The notes below the pieces were generated by a model. That model was not told the DNA's origin and searched no databases. It saw only the letters and a program-made list of their open reading frames with translations. A program made the position numbers and the translations under genes. Shown in pieces: positions 28,249-37,532 of a stretch of 43,867 nucleotides of DNA; the stretch's first letter is position 1; each line of letters starts with the position of its first letter. The stretch lies in assembly GCF_900099675.1 (NCBI RefSeq), contig NZ_FNDQ01000022.1, positions 1 through 43,867 of the forward strand, given 5' to 3'. Source of the stretch: Myroides phaeus. Its GTDB lineage: Bacteria > Bacteroidota > Bacteroidia > Flavobacteriales > Flavobacteriaceae.

Positions 28249-29121
28249 TTGAAAAGGATAGAAATAAAAAATAAGATTCTAAAACAAGAGGACAAAAGTC
28301 TTTCATTTCGTGTATATGACTTGACAAAAGATAACTTACAAGATTATCTTGAACCACATAAAAAAGATCACTTTTGTATTTTTATAGTAGAATCGGGGGA
28401 GATAGAGCTTCAGTTAGAAGCTAATATTATTTCGCTAAAATCAGGTAGAATTTCTATTGTATTTCCAGAACAGATAGCGGCTGTTTTGTCTGTATCGGAA
28501 GAAATATCTGGCAAAATATTGCTGTTTGAAGAAGTGTTGTTTTGTTCGGATATTTTGAAGAACGAATTGCTGTCATATAACGTTAATTTATCAACTAACT
28601 TAAATTCACTAATTCTATCTCCGGCAGAGTTTGAACGTGCAAAAATGGTGGTTACTAATATTGAAAGTATTTATGAAAGCCCGAGTTTAATGCGTAAAGA
28701 ACAAGCGCGATTTTATATCAAAATTTTGTTGTTAGGGCTTATAGAGTCTATTCACGGACAGCAACCAATCTTTCAGTATGAGACAGATAAAATGGTTTAT
28801 ATCCGTTTTAAAAAGATGTTGAACGAACAGTATAAAAGCGAGAAAACAGTGAAGTTTTATGCGGATAGTTTGGCTATTTCTACTAAGAAATTAAATAGTA
28901 TTACGAAAAGACATTGTGGCGAAACAGCCATTAATGCTATACATACGCGTATTTTACAAGAGATTAAAAGGTTGTTGTTGTTTTCTGATTGGACCCATAA
29001 ACAAATATCTTTAGAACTTGGGTTTAGTTCGCCCTCTGCCTTAAATAAATTCGTTAAAAACAAATTAGATGAAACGCCAACAGAACTTCAAAATGAGTTG
29101 GCTCAAATTTATAACAAATAG
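28249..29121 (+). CDS. AraC-family transcriptional regulator
   Basis: A 290-residue regulator. Residues 1-165 form a cupin-like sensor domain (HFCIFIVESGEIELQLEANI, then SGRISIVFPEQ). The C-terminal 100 residues carry two helix-turn-helix motifs: VKFYADSLAISTKKLNSITKR and the second with HKQISLELGFSSPSALNKFVK. The second motif shows the usual GFSSPSxLNKFVK-type AraC signature. The start is TTG at 28249; no ATG is available near the natural N-terminus (KRIEIKNKILK). An iron alcohol dehydrogenase gene lies 76 bases downstream with its own -7 element and is the likeliest target. The ligand is unknown. Confidence 0.9.
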   Translation: MKRIEIKNKILKQEDKSLSFRVYDLTKDNLQDYLEPHKKDHFCIFIVESGEIELQLEANIISLKSGRISIVFPEQIAAVLSVSEEISGKILLFEEVLFCSDILKNELLSYNVNLSTNLNSLILSPAEFERAKMVVTNIESIYESPSLMRKEQARFYIKILLLGLIESIHGQQPIFQYETDKMVYIRFKKMLNEQYKSEKTVKFYADSLAISTKKLNSITKRHCGETAINAIHTRILQEIKRLLLFSDWTHKQISLELGFSSPSALNKFVKNKLDETPTELQNELAQIYNK

Positions 29122-29157
29122 GACTAAGTATATAACATCTGAGGGGAGGATTGCCCA

Positions 29158-29165
29158 TACTTTTG
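29158..29165 (+). promoter_or_regulatory. -7 element of the alcohol dehydrogenase gene
   Basis: TACTTTTG matches TAnnTTTG, 40 bases before the start at 29198. The region just upstream would be where the preceding AraC-type activator could bind. Confidence 0.45.
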
Positions 29166-29197
29166 CTTCAGAAATTAAACAGAAAAATTAGTCAAAA

Positions 29198-30355
29198 ATG
29201 GGTAAGTTATTTATTGCAGGTGAGATGTTCCACGGTGCTGGAAGTCTTCAAGAATTAAAAAATATAAAAGGGAGCAAAGCGGTAATCGTTACAGGTGGAA
29301 GCTCAATGAAGAAAAGCGGAATGTTAGGTAAAGCAATTGCTTACTTAGAAGAAGCTGGATTAGAGATTAAAACGTATGAAGGAGTAGAAGAAGATCCATC
29401 ATCTGAAACTTGTTTCAAAGGAGCAGAGTTGATGAAAGAATTTCAACCTGACTGGGTTGTAGGTCTTGGAGGATGTTCTGCAATTGATGCTGCAAAAATG
29501 ATGTGGGTATTCTACGAACACCCAGATGCTGATTTTGATGCAATGACAGTTCCTTTTAAAGTTCCGACTTTACGTAACAAAGCTAAGTTTATTGCAATCC
29601 CTTCTACAAGTGGTACAGGTACAGAAACTACTGGTTTAGCTGTAATTACTGACCGTGAAAAAGGTGTGAAATACCCTATCGTATCGTATGAATTAACACC
29701 AGATATTGCTATCGTAGATGGAGAGATTTGTGAATCTATGCCAGCTCACGTTACTTCTAATACTGGTTTAGATGCATTAACTCACTGTGTTGAGGCGTAT
29801 GTTTCTAATATCGAAGATAATTATGCTGATGTATTGGCTAAAGGTGGTTTAGAGATTGTTTTCAACAACTTGAAAGAAGCAGTTAAAAATCCTAACAATA
29901 TTGTAGCTCGTCAAAATATGCACGATGCTTCATTTATGGGAGGTCTTGCTTTTAACAATGCTTGGTTGGGAATTGTTCACTCTTTATCTCATCAAGTAGG
30001 TGCGTTATATGGCATTCCCCACGGTGCTTCTAACGCAATCTTTTTACCAAACGTAATTCGTTATAACGCAAAAGCAACAGAGCGTTTTAGAGACCTTGCA
30101 AAAGTTCTTGACAAAGAAACAGCAGAAGACTTAGCCCAAGCAGTTGAAACGTTAAGAGCTGAGGTTAATAACCAAGCGGCGATTAAAGACTTCGGAATTT
30201 CACGTGAGGATTGGGATAAAAACTTAGACTTCATTGCTAACAATGCTTTCTTAGACCCTTGTACTGGTTTCAACCCAAGAAAACCAACTGTTCAAGAGTT
30301 AAAAGATATCTACAATGCTTGTTATGATGGTCTTGTTTTTGTAGAAAACAACTAA
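29198..30355 (+). CDS. Iron-containing (group III) alcohol dehydrogenase
   Basis: A 385-residue NAD(P)-dependent dehydrogenase of the Fe-ADH family. The nucleotide site shows VTGGSSMKKSG and GLGGCSAIDAAK; PSTSGTGTETTG follows at 135-146. The metal ligands are complete and correctly spaced: Asp192, His196 (LDALTHCVEAY), His261 (IVHSLSHQVG) and His275 (GIPHGASNA). Members reduce aldehydes or oxidise primary alcohols and diols; butanol dehydrogenases are close in pattern. The substrate cannot be assigned. It is preceded by an AraC regulator on the same strand and ends with its own terminator. Confidence 0.95.
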   Translation: MGKLFIAGEMFHGAGSLQELKNIKGSKAVIVTGGSSMKKSGMLGKAIAYLEEAGLEIKTYEGVEEDPSSETCFKGAELMKEFQPDWVVGLGGCSAIDAAKMMWVFYEHPDADFDAMTVPFKVPTLRNKAKFIAIPSTSGTGTETTGLAVITDREKGVKYPIVSYELTPDIAIVDGEICESMPAHVTSNTGLDALTHCVEAYVSNIEDNYADVLAKGGLEIVFNNLKEAVKNPNNIVARQNMHDASFMGGLAFNNAWLGIVHSLSHQVGALYGIPHGASNAIFLPNVIRYNAKATERFRDLAKVLDKETAEDLAQAVETLRAEVNNQAAIKDFGISREDWDKNLDFIANNAFLDPCTGFNPRKPTVQELKDIYNACYDGLVFVENN

Positions 30356-30399
30356 TCAAAGTATTTGAAAGTTTAGAGAACAATAGTTCTTAAATCACG

Positions 30400-30430
30400 A
30401 AAGCCTGTCGATTGACAGGCTTTTTTTATA
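30400..30430 (+). terminator. Terminator of the alcohol dehydrogenase gene
   Basis: AAAGCCTGTC (30400-30409), loop GATT, GACAGGCTTT (30414-30423), then T residues. Confidence 0.85.
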
Positions 30431-30442
30431 GGATGATTTCGC

Positions 30443-31240
30443 TTATTTAAAATCGCGTTGTCTTTTTGCTTCAAAAAGTAGGATAGAGGCAGCAACGGAT
30501 ACGTTCATAGAATCAATAACACCACTCATTGGAATGATGATGTTTTTTGTACTGGCATCTCTCCATTGTTGCGTAAGTCCTGTCGCTTCTGTACCTACTA
30601 CAAAAGCTGTCGCTTCTGTGTAATTTCTTGTGTGGTAAGAAGTAGAATCTTGTAAAGTAGCACAATAGATATTGATATTGCGCTCTTTTAAAAAGGCAAT
30701 TGCTTCTTCTGTTGTAGCCATTGCAATCTGATTGGTAAATACACAGCCAACACTTGAACGGATGATGTTCGGGTTGTATAAATCACTACGCGGGTTAGCA
30801 ATGATAACGGCATCAATATTAGCTGCATCTGCTGTTCGTAATATAGCTCCAATATTCCCAGGCTTTTCAGGTGCTTCCGCAATTAATATAATCGGATTTT
30901 CAGAAAGCTTTAAGTCTGCTAAAGAAAGTGTTTTCGACTGCGCTATTGCAATTACTCCCTCTGTTGTATCTCTATAGGCTAACTTCTGGTAGACGTCTTT
31001 TGATATTTCTATCAACTCAGTTTCTGCTGTAATAAAAGGTTTTAAGCTTTGCTCACTAATGATGTCAGCATAGAAAAGTAACGTCTTCATTACATAGCCA
31101 CCTTTAGTTGCTAATTCGATTTCTCTAACCCCCTCGATGATGAAAGAGTTGCTTTGTTTTCTATTTCTTGCTTTTTCTTGTAGTTGAACAATACTTTTAA
31201 TAAAAGGATTTTGAGGACTGTCTATTTTTTTTATCATCAT
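30443..31240 (-). CDS. TrmH/SpoU-family RNA 2'-O-methyltransferase
   Basis: A 265-residue SPOUT methyltransferase with an N-terminal substrate-binding domain (DSPQNPFIKSIVQLQEKARNR...FIIEGVREIEL). The three SpoU motifs are present: PGNIGAILRTADA (motif 1), VVGTEATGLTQQW (motif 2) and IPMSGVIDSMNVSVAASILLFE-type (motif 3, deep knot, SAM binding). It probably methylates a 2'-OH in 23S rRNA or tRNA; the exact site is unknown. It is the last gene of the seven-gene minus-strand operon, one base behind the DUF58 gene, and does not obviously belong to the same process. Confidence 0.93.
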   Translation of the reverse strand: MMIKKIDSPQNPFIKSIVQLQEKARNRKQSNSFIIEGVREIELATKGGYVMKTLLFYADIISEQSLKPFITAETELIEISKDVYQKLAYRDTTEGVIAIAQSKTLSLADLKLSENPIILIAEAPEKPGNIGAILRTADAANIDAVIIANPRSDLYNPNIIRSSVGCVFTNQIAMATTEEAIAFLKERNINIYCATLQDSTSYHTRNYTEATAFVVGTEATGLTQQWRDASTKNIIIPMSGVIDSMNVSVAASILLFEAKRQRDFK

Positions 31241-31241
31241 T

Positions 31242-32576
31242 CTATAAGGTACCTTTTGCTTTGATTTGCAGGTATTTATTTATGGTATTTATGGATAATT
31301 CTTCTGGTGCGGTTAGTATGGATTGTATTCCATATTTTGTCAATTCATTGACGATTAATCGCTTTTCAAAGTTAAATTTTTCTGCAATTACTTTGTCAAA
31401 AATATCATCAATGTTTTTTGCCTTCTTATTTGTCAGTTTTGTCAACTCTGTATTTTCAAAAAACACAACTAATAAGACGTGGTTTTTGGCAATAGCTCTT
31501 AGGTAAGGCAGTTGTCTTTTTAAACTATTCATCGACTCAAAGTTGGTGTATAATATAATCAGACTTCGATGAGTAATTTTGTGCTTTATTTGTGCGTATA
31601 ACTTTCCGAAATCACTTTCAACAAAGTTTGTTGTTACGCGATAAAGTTGCTCCATTATTTTGTGTAACTGCGTTTTTTTACTATCCGCAGGGAGTTGGTT
31701 TTTAATGTCCTCCGAAAAAGTCATTAAACCTACTTTATCGTTCTTTTTTAGAATTACGTTAGACAGGGCTAAAGTTGAATTAATAGCATAGTCTAAGAGC
31801 GATAGCCCGTTAAAAGGCATTTGCATAACGCGCCCTCTATCAATGATACAGTAAACTGTTTCTGTGTTTTCATCTTGGTATTGGTTTACCATCAACTCGT
31901 TTTTCTTAGCGGTTGCTTTCCAGTTGATAGTGCGTATATCGTCTCCTAAAACATATTCTTTAATTTGCTCGAACTCTGTAGTGTTGCCAATTTTCCTGAT
32001 TTTCTTCATTCCAAAGGCGTATTTGTTTTTCGAAAACGCCATCAAGTCGTATTTTTTCATTTGGATAAATGAAGGGTAACTTGGCAATGTAGCTTGGTCA
32101 CAAAAAACATAGCGTTTAGCTACTAATCCCAAAGTAGAAGAAACATAGATATTTAGTTTTCCAAATAGGTACTCTCCGCGTTCTTTAGGTGAAAGAGTAT
32201 AGGAAATAGTCTTGTGTTCTTTAGCCAGTAAGGTTCTCTTGATTTCAAAGTCCCTTTTTTGAAATTGAAAAGGTATCTCGTCTATTATTTCACAGTGAAA
32301 AGTAATAGGAGATTGATTTTCAATCGAAATATAAATAGGGTTTTCATCTCCATTAGAAAGTTTTTCTGGCAAAATACGCACAGCATTGACTTTGTTTTTC
32401 TTAGAAAACAATAAGGATATATCTACTAATATCGCAGCAAAAAACAATAGGAATAGTCCCCAAACAACTAAGTATAGCACAGGAAAAATAAACGCAAGTG
32501 CAAATAAGACCATAATACTACCAAGGCCTATATACACGCGCTTCTGAAGATAAAGTTGTTTGAAAAATTTAAACAT
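31242..32576 (-). CDS. DUF58 domain-containing membrane protein
   Basis: A 444-residue protein. Two membrane helices lie near the N-terminus (about 14-62, with VYIGLGSIMVLFALAFIFPV), followed by a beta-rich domain and the DUF58 core with GDDIRTINWKATAKKNELMV. DUF58 proteins occur next to MoxR ATPases, and the core has a von Willebrand A-like fold (here YCIIDRGRVMQMPFNG, roughly where the metal-binding DxSxS would be; the motif is degenerate). The MoxR ATPase gene is directly upstream (12-base gap), so the two are likely partners. The cellular role of this pair is not established in Bacteroidota. Confidence 0.9.
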   Translation of the reverse strand: MFKFFKQLYLQKRVYIGLGSIMVLFALAFIFPVLYLVVWGLFLLFFAAILVDISLLFSKKNKVNAVRILPEKLSNGDENPIYISIENQSPITFHCEIIDEIPFQFQKRDFEIKRTLLAKEHKTISYTLSPKERGEYLFGKLNIYVSSTLGLVAKRYVFCDQATLPSYPSFIQMKKYDLMAFSKNKYAFGMKKIRKIGNTTEFEQIKEYVLGDDIRTINWKATAKKNELMVNQYQDENTETVYCIIDRGRVMQMPFNGLSLLDYAINSTLALSNVILKKNDKVGLMTFSEDIKNQLPADSKKTQLHKIMEQLYRVTTNFVESDFGKLYAQIKHKITHRSLIILYTNFESMNSLKRQLPYLRAIAKNHVLLVVFFENTELTKLTNKKAKNIDDIFDKVIAEKFNFEKRLIVNELTKYGIQSILTAPEELSINTINKYLQIKAKGTL

Positions 32577-32588
32577 AATGTCTTACAA

Positions 32589-33587
32589 TTATCTTGGGAT
32601 ATCTATTGATTCTACGATTTGATTTATAATGTCATTTGCCGTAATACCTTCCATTTCTCTTTCCGGAGAAACAATAATACGGTGTTGCAACACAGGAATA
32701 GCTGCTTCTTTGATGTCTTCAGGTGTAACAAAATCTCTGTTGTTGATAGCAGCAAAACCTTTAGCAGCATTTAGAATAGCAATTGAGGCACGAGGAGATG
32801 CTCCTAAGTATAACAAAGAGTTTGTTCTGGTATTAGCAACAATCTTAGCAATATATTCTATAATGTTTTTCTCTACAATAATCTCTTTAATCAAATTTTG
32901 AAAAGCAATGATTTCAGTAGGAGTTAGTACTTTTTGTATTTGGTCTAACTTCTTCTTGTCTTGTAATTCGTGTTCTTTTTGAATAATAGCAATTTCCTCT
33001 TCTAAAGAAGGGTAGTCAATGCTAATTTTAAATAAGAAACGGTCTAATTGTGCTTCTGGTAAGCGGTATGTTCCCTCTTGTTCAATTGGGTTTTGTGTTG
33101 CAATTACTAAAAACGGAGCATCCATTGTATATGTTTTGCTGTCAATAGTAATTTGGCGTTCCTCCATTACCTCAAACAAGGCAGCTTGTGTTTTAGCCGG
33201 AGCACGGTTAATCTCATCAATCAATACTAAGTTAGAAAAGATAGGCCCTTTTTTAAACTCAAATGCCGATTGTTGCATATTGAAAATAGATGTACCTAAA
33301 ATATCTGAAGGCATTAAATCAGGCGTAAACTGAATACGGCTAAAGTCCATATCAATAGCTTGTGCCAGCAATTTAGCAGAAAGTGTTTTCGCAACTCCAG
33401 GTACTCCTTCTAATAAGATGTGGCCATTGGCAAGGAGAGCCACTATGATTTGGTCTATCGTCTTTTCTTGTCCGATAATTACTTTGTGTATTTCACTTCT
33501 AATAGCCTTTACTTTTTCTTGTAATAAGCTCAAGTCTAAACGTGATTCAAAGTGTAAGTTTTCTGATGAAATTGGCGTGTTTTCCAT
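32589..33587 (-). CDS. MoxR-family AAA+ ATPase
   Basis: A 332-residue AAA+ chaperone-like ATPase. Walker A is GVPGVAKTLSAK; Walker B is NLVLIDEINRAP; the sensor region has VIATQNPIEQEGTYRLPEAQLDRFLFKI, the usual MoxR hallmark. The C-terminal lid follows, with GASPRASIAILNAAKGFA. MoxR proteins help assemble or activate complexes that contain von Willebrand A proteins. Here the partner is probably the DUF58 protein encoded next. It is the fifth gene of the operon. Confidence 0.95.
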   Translation of the reverse strand: MENTPISSENLHFESRLDLSLLQEKVKAIRSEIHKVIIGQEKTIDQIIVALLANGHILLEGVPGVAKTLSAKLLAQAIDMDFSRIQFTPDLMPSDILGTSIFNMQQSAFEFKKGPIFSNLVLIDEINRAPAKTQAALFEVMEERQITIDSKTYTMDAPFLVIATQNPIEQEGTYRLPEAQLDRFLFKISIDYPSLEEEIAIIQKEHELQDKKKLDQIQKVLTPTEIIAFQNLIKEIIVEKNIIEYIAKIVANTRTNSLLYLGASPRASIAILNAAKGFAAINNRDFVTPEDIKEAAIPVLQHRIIVSPEREMEGITANDIINQIVESIDIPR

Positions 33588-33596
33588 AGTATATTT

Positions 33597-34805
33597 TTAA
33601 TCAATGATTTTCTCTATTATTTTATTTAATGCAACTAATTGTGCTTCAGAAGCACTGTTAGGAGTTGCTTTGAACTGTTCTACAAAAGAAACAAACTGCT
33701 TGATGTCTTGTTTGTCCTTACCTGTTTTAGCGTGTAAATCAAGTATAAACTGTTTGTTTAACTTAGTTGTATCAATCCAGTATTTACGTCTTATTTTTTC
33801 TAAAGTGTAAATAATTGACTTATTGATGAGGTCTTCATAATCTTTGTTTTGCAAGTATAGATTAGAAACTGTTTTTGTAAAGTCAACTGTTGTATTTGAC
33901 AAAGGCTTAATAATCGGGATGACACGTTGTTTTCGCTTTGCTGTAAATAAGACAAAAACAATAAGGGAAATCAAGAAGAAATACCACATCCACTTCAAAG
34001 CAGGATTGTTTAGAATAAAACGCAACATTGAATTGGATATATACTTTTCGTCGCCAGCAATTTTAGTTACTGAGAAAAATAAATCTCCCTTTGGTATATA
34101 CGATAAAACACCAGCTATGTAAATATGATTATTACTTTTTAGCATATTGTAATTCGTAAACATAGCAGGTTCAGTACCTAAAATAAGAAACCCTTTGCCT
34201 ATAGGTATGCGAATTAAGTTTGGGAATTTCTCTCCCTTTATTTTAGAATATCCAAGTACTTCAGCAGTTTCTTTTAGTTCTTCAGACATATCAAAGTACC
34301 TAAAAGTAGGATTGTCAAGTATAAAAGAATAAGAAGTAAGGTTCTTATTTGTCAGTGAAACCGAAAGGTTTATGTCTTCTGTTAAGGCATAGTTTTCATA
34401 TCTTTTTTTCATAGACATTGTTTCGAGACCTCTTATTCCATCAATATACTTTTGAAAGATTAAGACTGTATTACCGTAAGCAACATAATCCTCTATATCA
34501 CTCATCGAATGTTCGCTGATGTACTCATAGCCTTTAATAGATATGACAGCCGCTGAAGTTATTGAATCCGTTGCCTTTTCAGCAAAGAAGTTATACATAT
34601 TATCAGTAATGCGGGTAACAGCTGTACGATTGTCTAAGAGCTTGTCTATTTCTTTGTCCAATACATATAGACCATAAGGAATCTTATCAACATTGCTGTA
34701 AGTTTCGGTCCAGTTAATGGGTGGTTTTCTACTGGATTCTATGAAGTAAATAAAACCAAGAATCACAAAGAAAAAGAATATAAATTTATTTATAGAGTTT
34801 TTCAC
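33597..34805 (-). CDS. DUF4350 domain-containing membrane protein
   Basis: A 402-residue protein. An N-terminal membrane anchor (INKFIFFFFVILGFIYFI) is followed by an extracytoplasmic DUF4350-like domain with the pattern of a class I glutamine amidotransferase-type fold (YGLYVLDKEIDKLL, YGNTVLIFQKYID). A second membrane helix lies near 268-290 (WMWYFFLISLIVFVLF), and a helical cytoplasmic tail follows. DUF4350 is regularly found in MoxR/DUF58 operons; its function is unknown. Its first four bases overlap the end of the DUF4129 gene. Confidence 0.8.
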   Translation of the reverse strand: MKNSINKFIFFFFVILGFIYFIESSRKPPINWTETYSNVDKIPYGLYVLDKEIDKLLDNRTAVTRITDNMYNFFAEKATDSITSAAVISIKGYEYISEHSMSDIEDYVAYGNTVLIFQKYIDGIRGLETMSMKKRYENYALTEDINLSVSLTNKNLTSYSFILDNPTFRYFDMSEELKETAEVLGYSKIKGEKFPNLIRIPIGKGFLILGTEPAMFTNYNMLKSNNHIYIAGVLSYIPKGDLFFSVTKIAGDEKYISNSMLRFILNNPALKWMWYFFLISLIVFVLFTAKRKQRVIPIIKPLSNTTVDFTKTVSNLYLQNKDYEDLINKSIIYTLEKIRRKYWIDTTKLNKQFILDLHAKTGKDKQDIKQFVSFVEQFKATPNSASEAQLVALNKIIEKIID

Positions 34806-35608
34806 GATACATTGGTTTTTAAGGTTGTTTCATAAGAACGCTTGGCTTGAAAGAACTCAGCTTCTGTGATTTCGTGTTCTCCGTACCAGATATTATTATA
34901 GATATAAGAAAGGTATTGGAAATTCTCTCTTGTTTTTTTGTCTTTTATTTCTGCAACATAATCAGAGTTTGTCTTTTCTATATGCCATTCAATTTGTTTA
35001 CTCTCCTGTAATGACTGTAACAGCCATAGGTAGTAATAGCGAATTGCTAATCTGTATTGCGATTCGTTTATAGTTTTAGAAAGTAAGGTAGGAAAGTGTA
35101 CCGTTGTTAAGTTCTTTTCTACATCATCTACAGGTATTGCAACTTTCTTAGAACGCTTTTTAAAGAGCCAATAAGCATCTTTTTGTACAAAGGCTCTAAT
35201 GATGTAAAAAACTAATATTCCAATAGCGAAAATAGAAAGAATTCTGTAGAAGATAGTAAGTCTACTTTGTGTTTCGTAATCGACATCAAATGCACTAAAG
35301 AAATCAGAAATAAGATCTCTTAGCCAATTTTTAAAACGTTGCCATATTGTATCCTCTGCTTTAGTGTCCTCGTAGTTGAAGTTTTGGTCTTTTTTATACT
35401 TCTCTTTAAAGTTTTGGTCAAATTGAAGTACAGAAATATCACTCTCCTTATCTTCTATAAGGGGAGTAGTCTTTTTGTTTTTTGCTTGTGCCTGGCGTTC
35501 TACGATTGGAGGAAGCTGGGTTCGAATAGAATCAATAGCTTTCGGTTGAGCGTAAAGAGAGCCAACTACAAGAGTTAGGGATAATATTGTAAAAAGCGTT
35601 TTCTTCAT
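34802..35608 (-). CDS. DUF4129 domain-containing membrane protein
   Basis: A 268-residue protein with a signal peptide (FTILSLTLVVGSLYAQ), a periplasmic stretch, a membrane helix (about 122-143, FYRILSIFAIGILVFYIIRAF) and a cytoplasmic C-terminal domain with LAIRYYYLWLLQSLQESKQIEW, typical of DUF4129. Such proteins accompany MoxR/DUF58 and sometimes transglutaminase-like genes. The function is unknown. It overlaps the neighbouring genes by four and one bases, showing tight translational coupling. Confidence 0.8.
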   Translation of the reverse strand: MKKTLFTILSLTLVVGSLYAQPKAIDSIRTQLPPIVERQAQAKNKKTTPLIEDKESDISVLQFDQNFKEKYKKDQNFNYEDTKAEDTIWQRFKNWLRDLISDFFSAFDVDYETQSRLTIFYRILSIFAIGILVFYIIRAFVQKDAYWLFKKRSKKVAIPVDDVEKNLTTVHFPTLLSKTINESQYRLAIRYYYLWLLQSLQESKQIEWHIEKTNSDYVAEIKDKKTRENFQYLSYIYNNIWYGEHEITEAEFFQAKRSYETTLKTNVS

Positions 35609-36528
35609 TAGTTGTTACCTATCATATCAATATCAATGTGAGATTGTGTGTTTTCTTTGTGTTCACGAGCACTATAGTAAATCATACCTTGGTTGATAAT
35701 CAATAGGCTGTTAGCAAAGAATGACAATATTGTAGATAAAATAACAACAGCAATCATCATAATTTTGTATCCTGATGTCAATGAAATATCTTCAATATTT
35801 CTATCTGATGTAAATACACCTACGTAAAAAATTACTTGAGGAATAGCAGATAGAATTGACGCTACGATATTAATGACAAGGTACACAATAGTCGTGTTAC
35901 CAATGATAGGCCAGAAATTTGATTTAACGATATAAAAAGCCGTTTGGAATGCTGTGAAGACCCCCACTTTTTTAGTTACATACTCATAGTATGCAATGGT
36001 TGTCAAAGAGGTAAACGTTGGTAATAAGATTAGAAGTAAAGGTAGTCCAATTATTAGGAATATTAATAATGCTGAGATGAAGAAAACAATCATCATCAAA
36101 GGGAAAATTAAAAACATAGTACCTAAAACAAAAATAAGAAGGCGACCGAAGTCTTTTTTTAGTTCACTCTTAATAGGAGCAATTTCTCTGTATTGATTAG
36201 GAATTGTTGTGATGTTTTTTAAGTAATAAATAGGGAATGTATAAGCAAGAATTGAAATTGCAATTCCAATTATAAAAGTAACAAAGGCGATTAGAATAGC
36301 CCATCCGAAATTAGTGTTTAGAAATTCATCAACAGAATCCATTGTGTCATTCATAACAGTTTTAAAGAACATATCAAACAAGAAATAAACACAAACAAAC
36401 AACACTAAAAGGAGTGGACCACAAAGGGTAAATAAATTAGTAAAGAATGTTTTTCCCTCTAACTTAAAGAAAGAAATAGTATCGTTGATATAATCACTAA
36501 AGTTTCTTTTTTTGAATACTTGGAACAT
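35608..36528 (-). CDS. Multi-pass membrane protein of the MoxR/DUF58 operon
   Basis: A 306-residue protein with about six membrane helices: for example LCGPLLLVLFVCVYFLFDMF, ILIAFVTFIIGIAISILAY, a very hydrophobic stretch at about 130-175, and two C-terminal ones. The N-terminus reads FSDYINDTISFFKLEGKTFFT, a cytoplasmic helix. It resembles families of unknown function with GlpQ-membrane-domain-like folds, but I cannot name one firmly. It sits between the SpoIIM-like and DUF4129 genes, 13 bases from the first and overlapping the second by one base. A structural part of the same membrane assembly is likely by context. Confidence 0.75.
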   Translation of the reverse strand: MFQVFKKRNFSDYINDTISFFKLEGKTFFTNLFTLCGPLLLVLFVCVYFLFDMFFKTVMNDTMDSVDEFLNTNFGWAILIAFVTFIIGIAISILAYTFPIYYLKNITTIPNQYREIAPIKSELKKDFGRLLIFVLGTMFLIFPLMMIVFFISALLIFLIIGLPLLLILLPTFTSLTTIAYYEYVTKKVGVFTAFQTAFYIVKSNFWPIIGNTTIVYLVINIVASILSAIPQVIFYVGVFTSDRNIEDISLTSGYKIMMIAVVILSTILSFFANSLLIINQGMIYYSAREHKENTQSHIDIDMIGNN

Positions 36529-36541
36529 AGTGTATTTGTTT

Positions 36542-37510
36542 TTATAAGTTGATTAAATGTTTTTTGTAAACCTTCTTGGGATAGATAAAAAAGTAAAATA
36601 ATATCAGATAGAAGGATCCAAATATAATTATATAGTTCAGAATGTCTGGCATTTCTTTAGCGTATCGGGTTATAAAACCTTCAATAAAAGCGGCTACTAC
36701 AATGAAAGGGACCATTGCAATGAATATTTTAAAACCGTTGTTAAAGCCAAGTTTAAAAGAATTCATACGCGAATATGTTTTTGGAAAGAGGAGACTTGCT
36801 CCAAATACGAAACCAGCAAACGCTTCAATGATAATTCCAGTTATTTCAATAGCTCCGTGTAACCATATTCCTCTAAAGCTGTCCATAAAAGCATTCTCTT
36901 TGATAAACAAATATTGGAATGATCCGACCATAATAGCATTATAAAATAGGAAGAGAAGCGTACCTAAACCAGCAAATATTCCGAATACGAAAAACTTTAA
37001 CCCAACAAATAAGTTATTAAAGGCAATTCCGATAAAACTACCCCAGTTACTCCCTGATTTATAAATACCCATAGCATCGTCTTTTTTGATGTTTTCTAAG
37101 GTTAAATTGACGTAGCTATCTCCCAAAACAAGACGTATAAAATCTAAGTCGTAATGTGCTGAAAGTGCGCCTATACCAGCAAGAAGAAAGAAGACAAATA
37201 CAGTGAAGTATAAAAGACTTTTGTGTTCGTGGACTATAAGAGGTACTTCTGTTTTAAAAAAATGTACAACTCTATTTTCCTCGATACGTTTAGTTTTATA
37301 AATTTTTTGATAAGTTTGCGCTGCTAAAGTGTTGAGATATTGTGTAACTTTACTTTTGGGATAATAAGTTTGCGCAAACGATAAGTCATTCATTATCTGT
37401 ATGTACATATCGGCAAGGTAATCGGGTTTGTGTGTAGTATTTGAATAGATTATTTTTTCAAATTCTATCCATTGATTCTTATTGTTTTTTATAAAAGCGA
37501 CTTCCCTCAT
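36542..37510 (-). CDS. SpoIIM-family (stage II sporulation protein M-like) membrane protein
   Basis: A 322-residue membrane protein. After a 100-residue cytoplasmic helical part, about six helices follow. The characteristic segment IAFNNLFVGLKFFVFGIFAG...GSFQYLF...LHGAIEITGIIIEAFAGF (residues about 165-245) matches SpoIIM/DUF95 proteins. In spore formers SpoIIM takes part in engulfment; non-spore-forming Bacteroidota have it in MoxR/DUF58 operons next to an RDD gene, where its job is unknown. It is the first gene of the seven-gene operon. Its start is only 22 bases from the divergent RDD gene start, so promoters must overlap the coding sequence of the opposite gene. Confidence 0.85.
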   Translation of the reverse strand: MREVAFIKNNKNQWIEFEKIIYSNTTHKPDYLADMYIQIMNDLSFAQTYYPKSKVTQYLNTLAAQTYQKIYKTKRIEENRVVHFFKTEVPLIVHEHKSLLYFTVFVFFLLAGIGALSAHYDLDFIRLVLGDSYVNLTLENIKKDDAMGIYKSGSNWGSFIGIAFNNLFVGLKFFVFGIFAGLGTLLFLFYNAIMVGSFQYLFIKENAFMDSFRGIWLHGAIEITGIIIEAFAGFVFGASLLFPKTYSRMNSFKLGFNNGFKIFIAMVPFIVVAAFIEGFITRYAKEMPDILNYIIIFGSFYLILFYFFIYPKKVYKKHLINL

Positions 37511-37532
37511 TTAACACGGCAAAATAATGTTT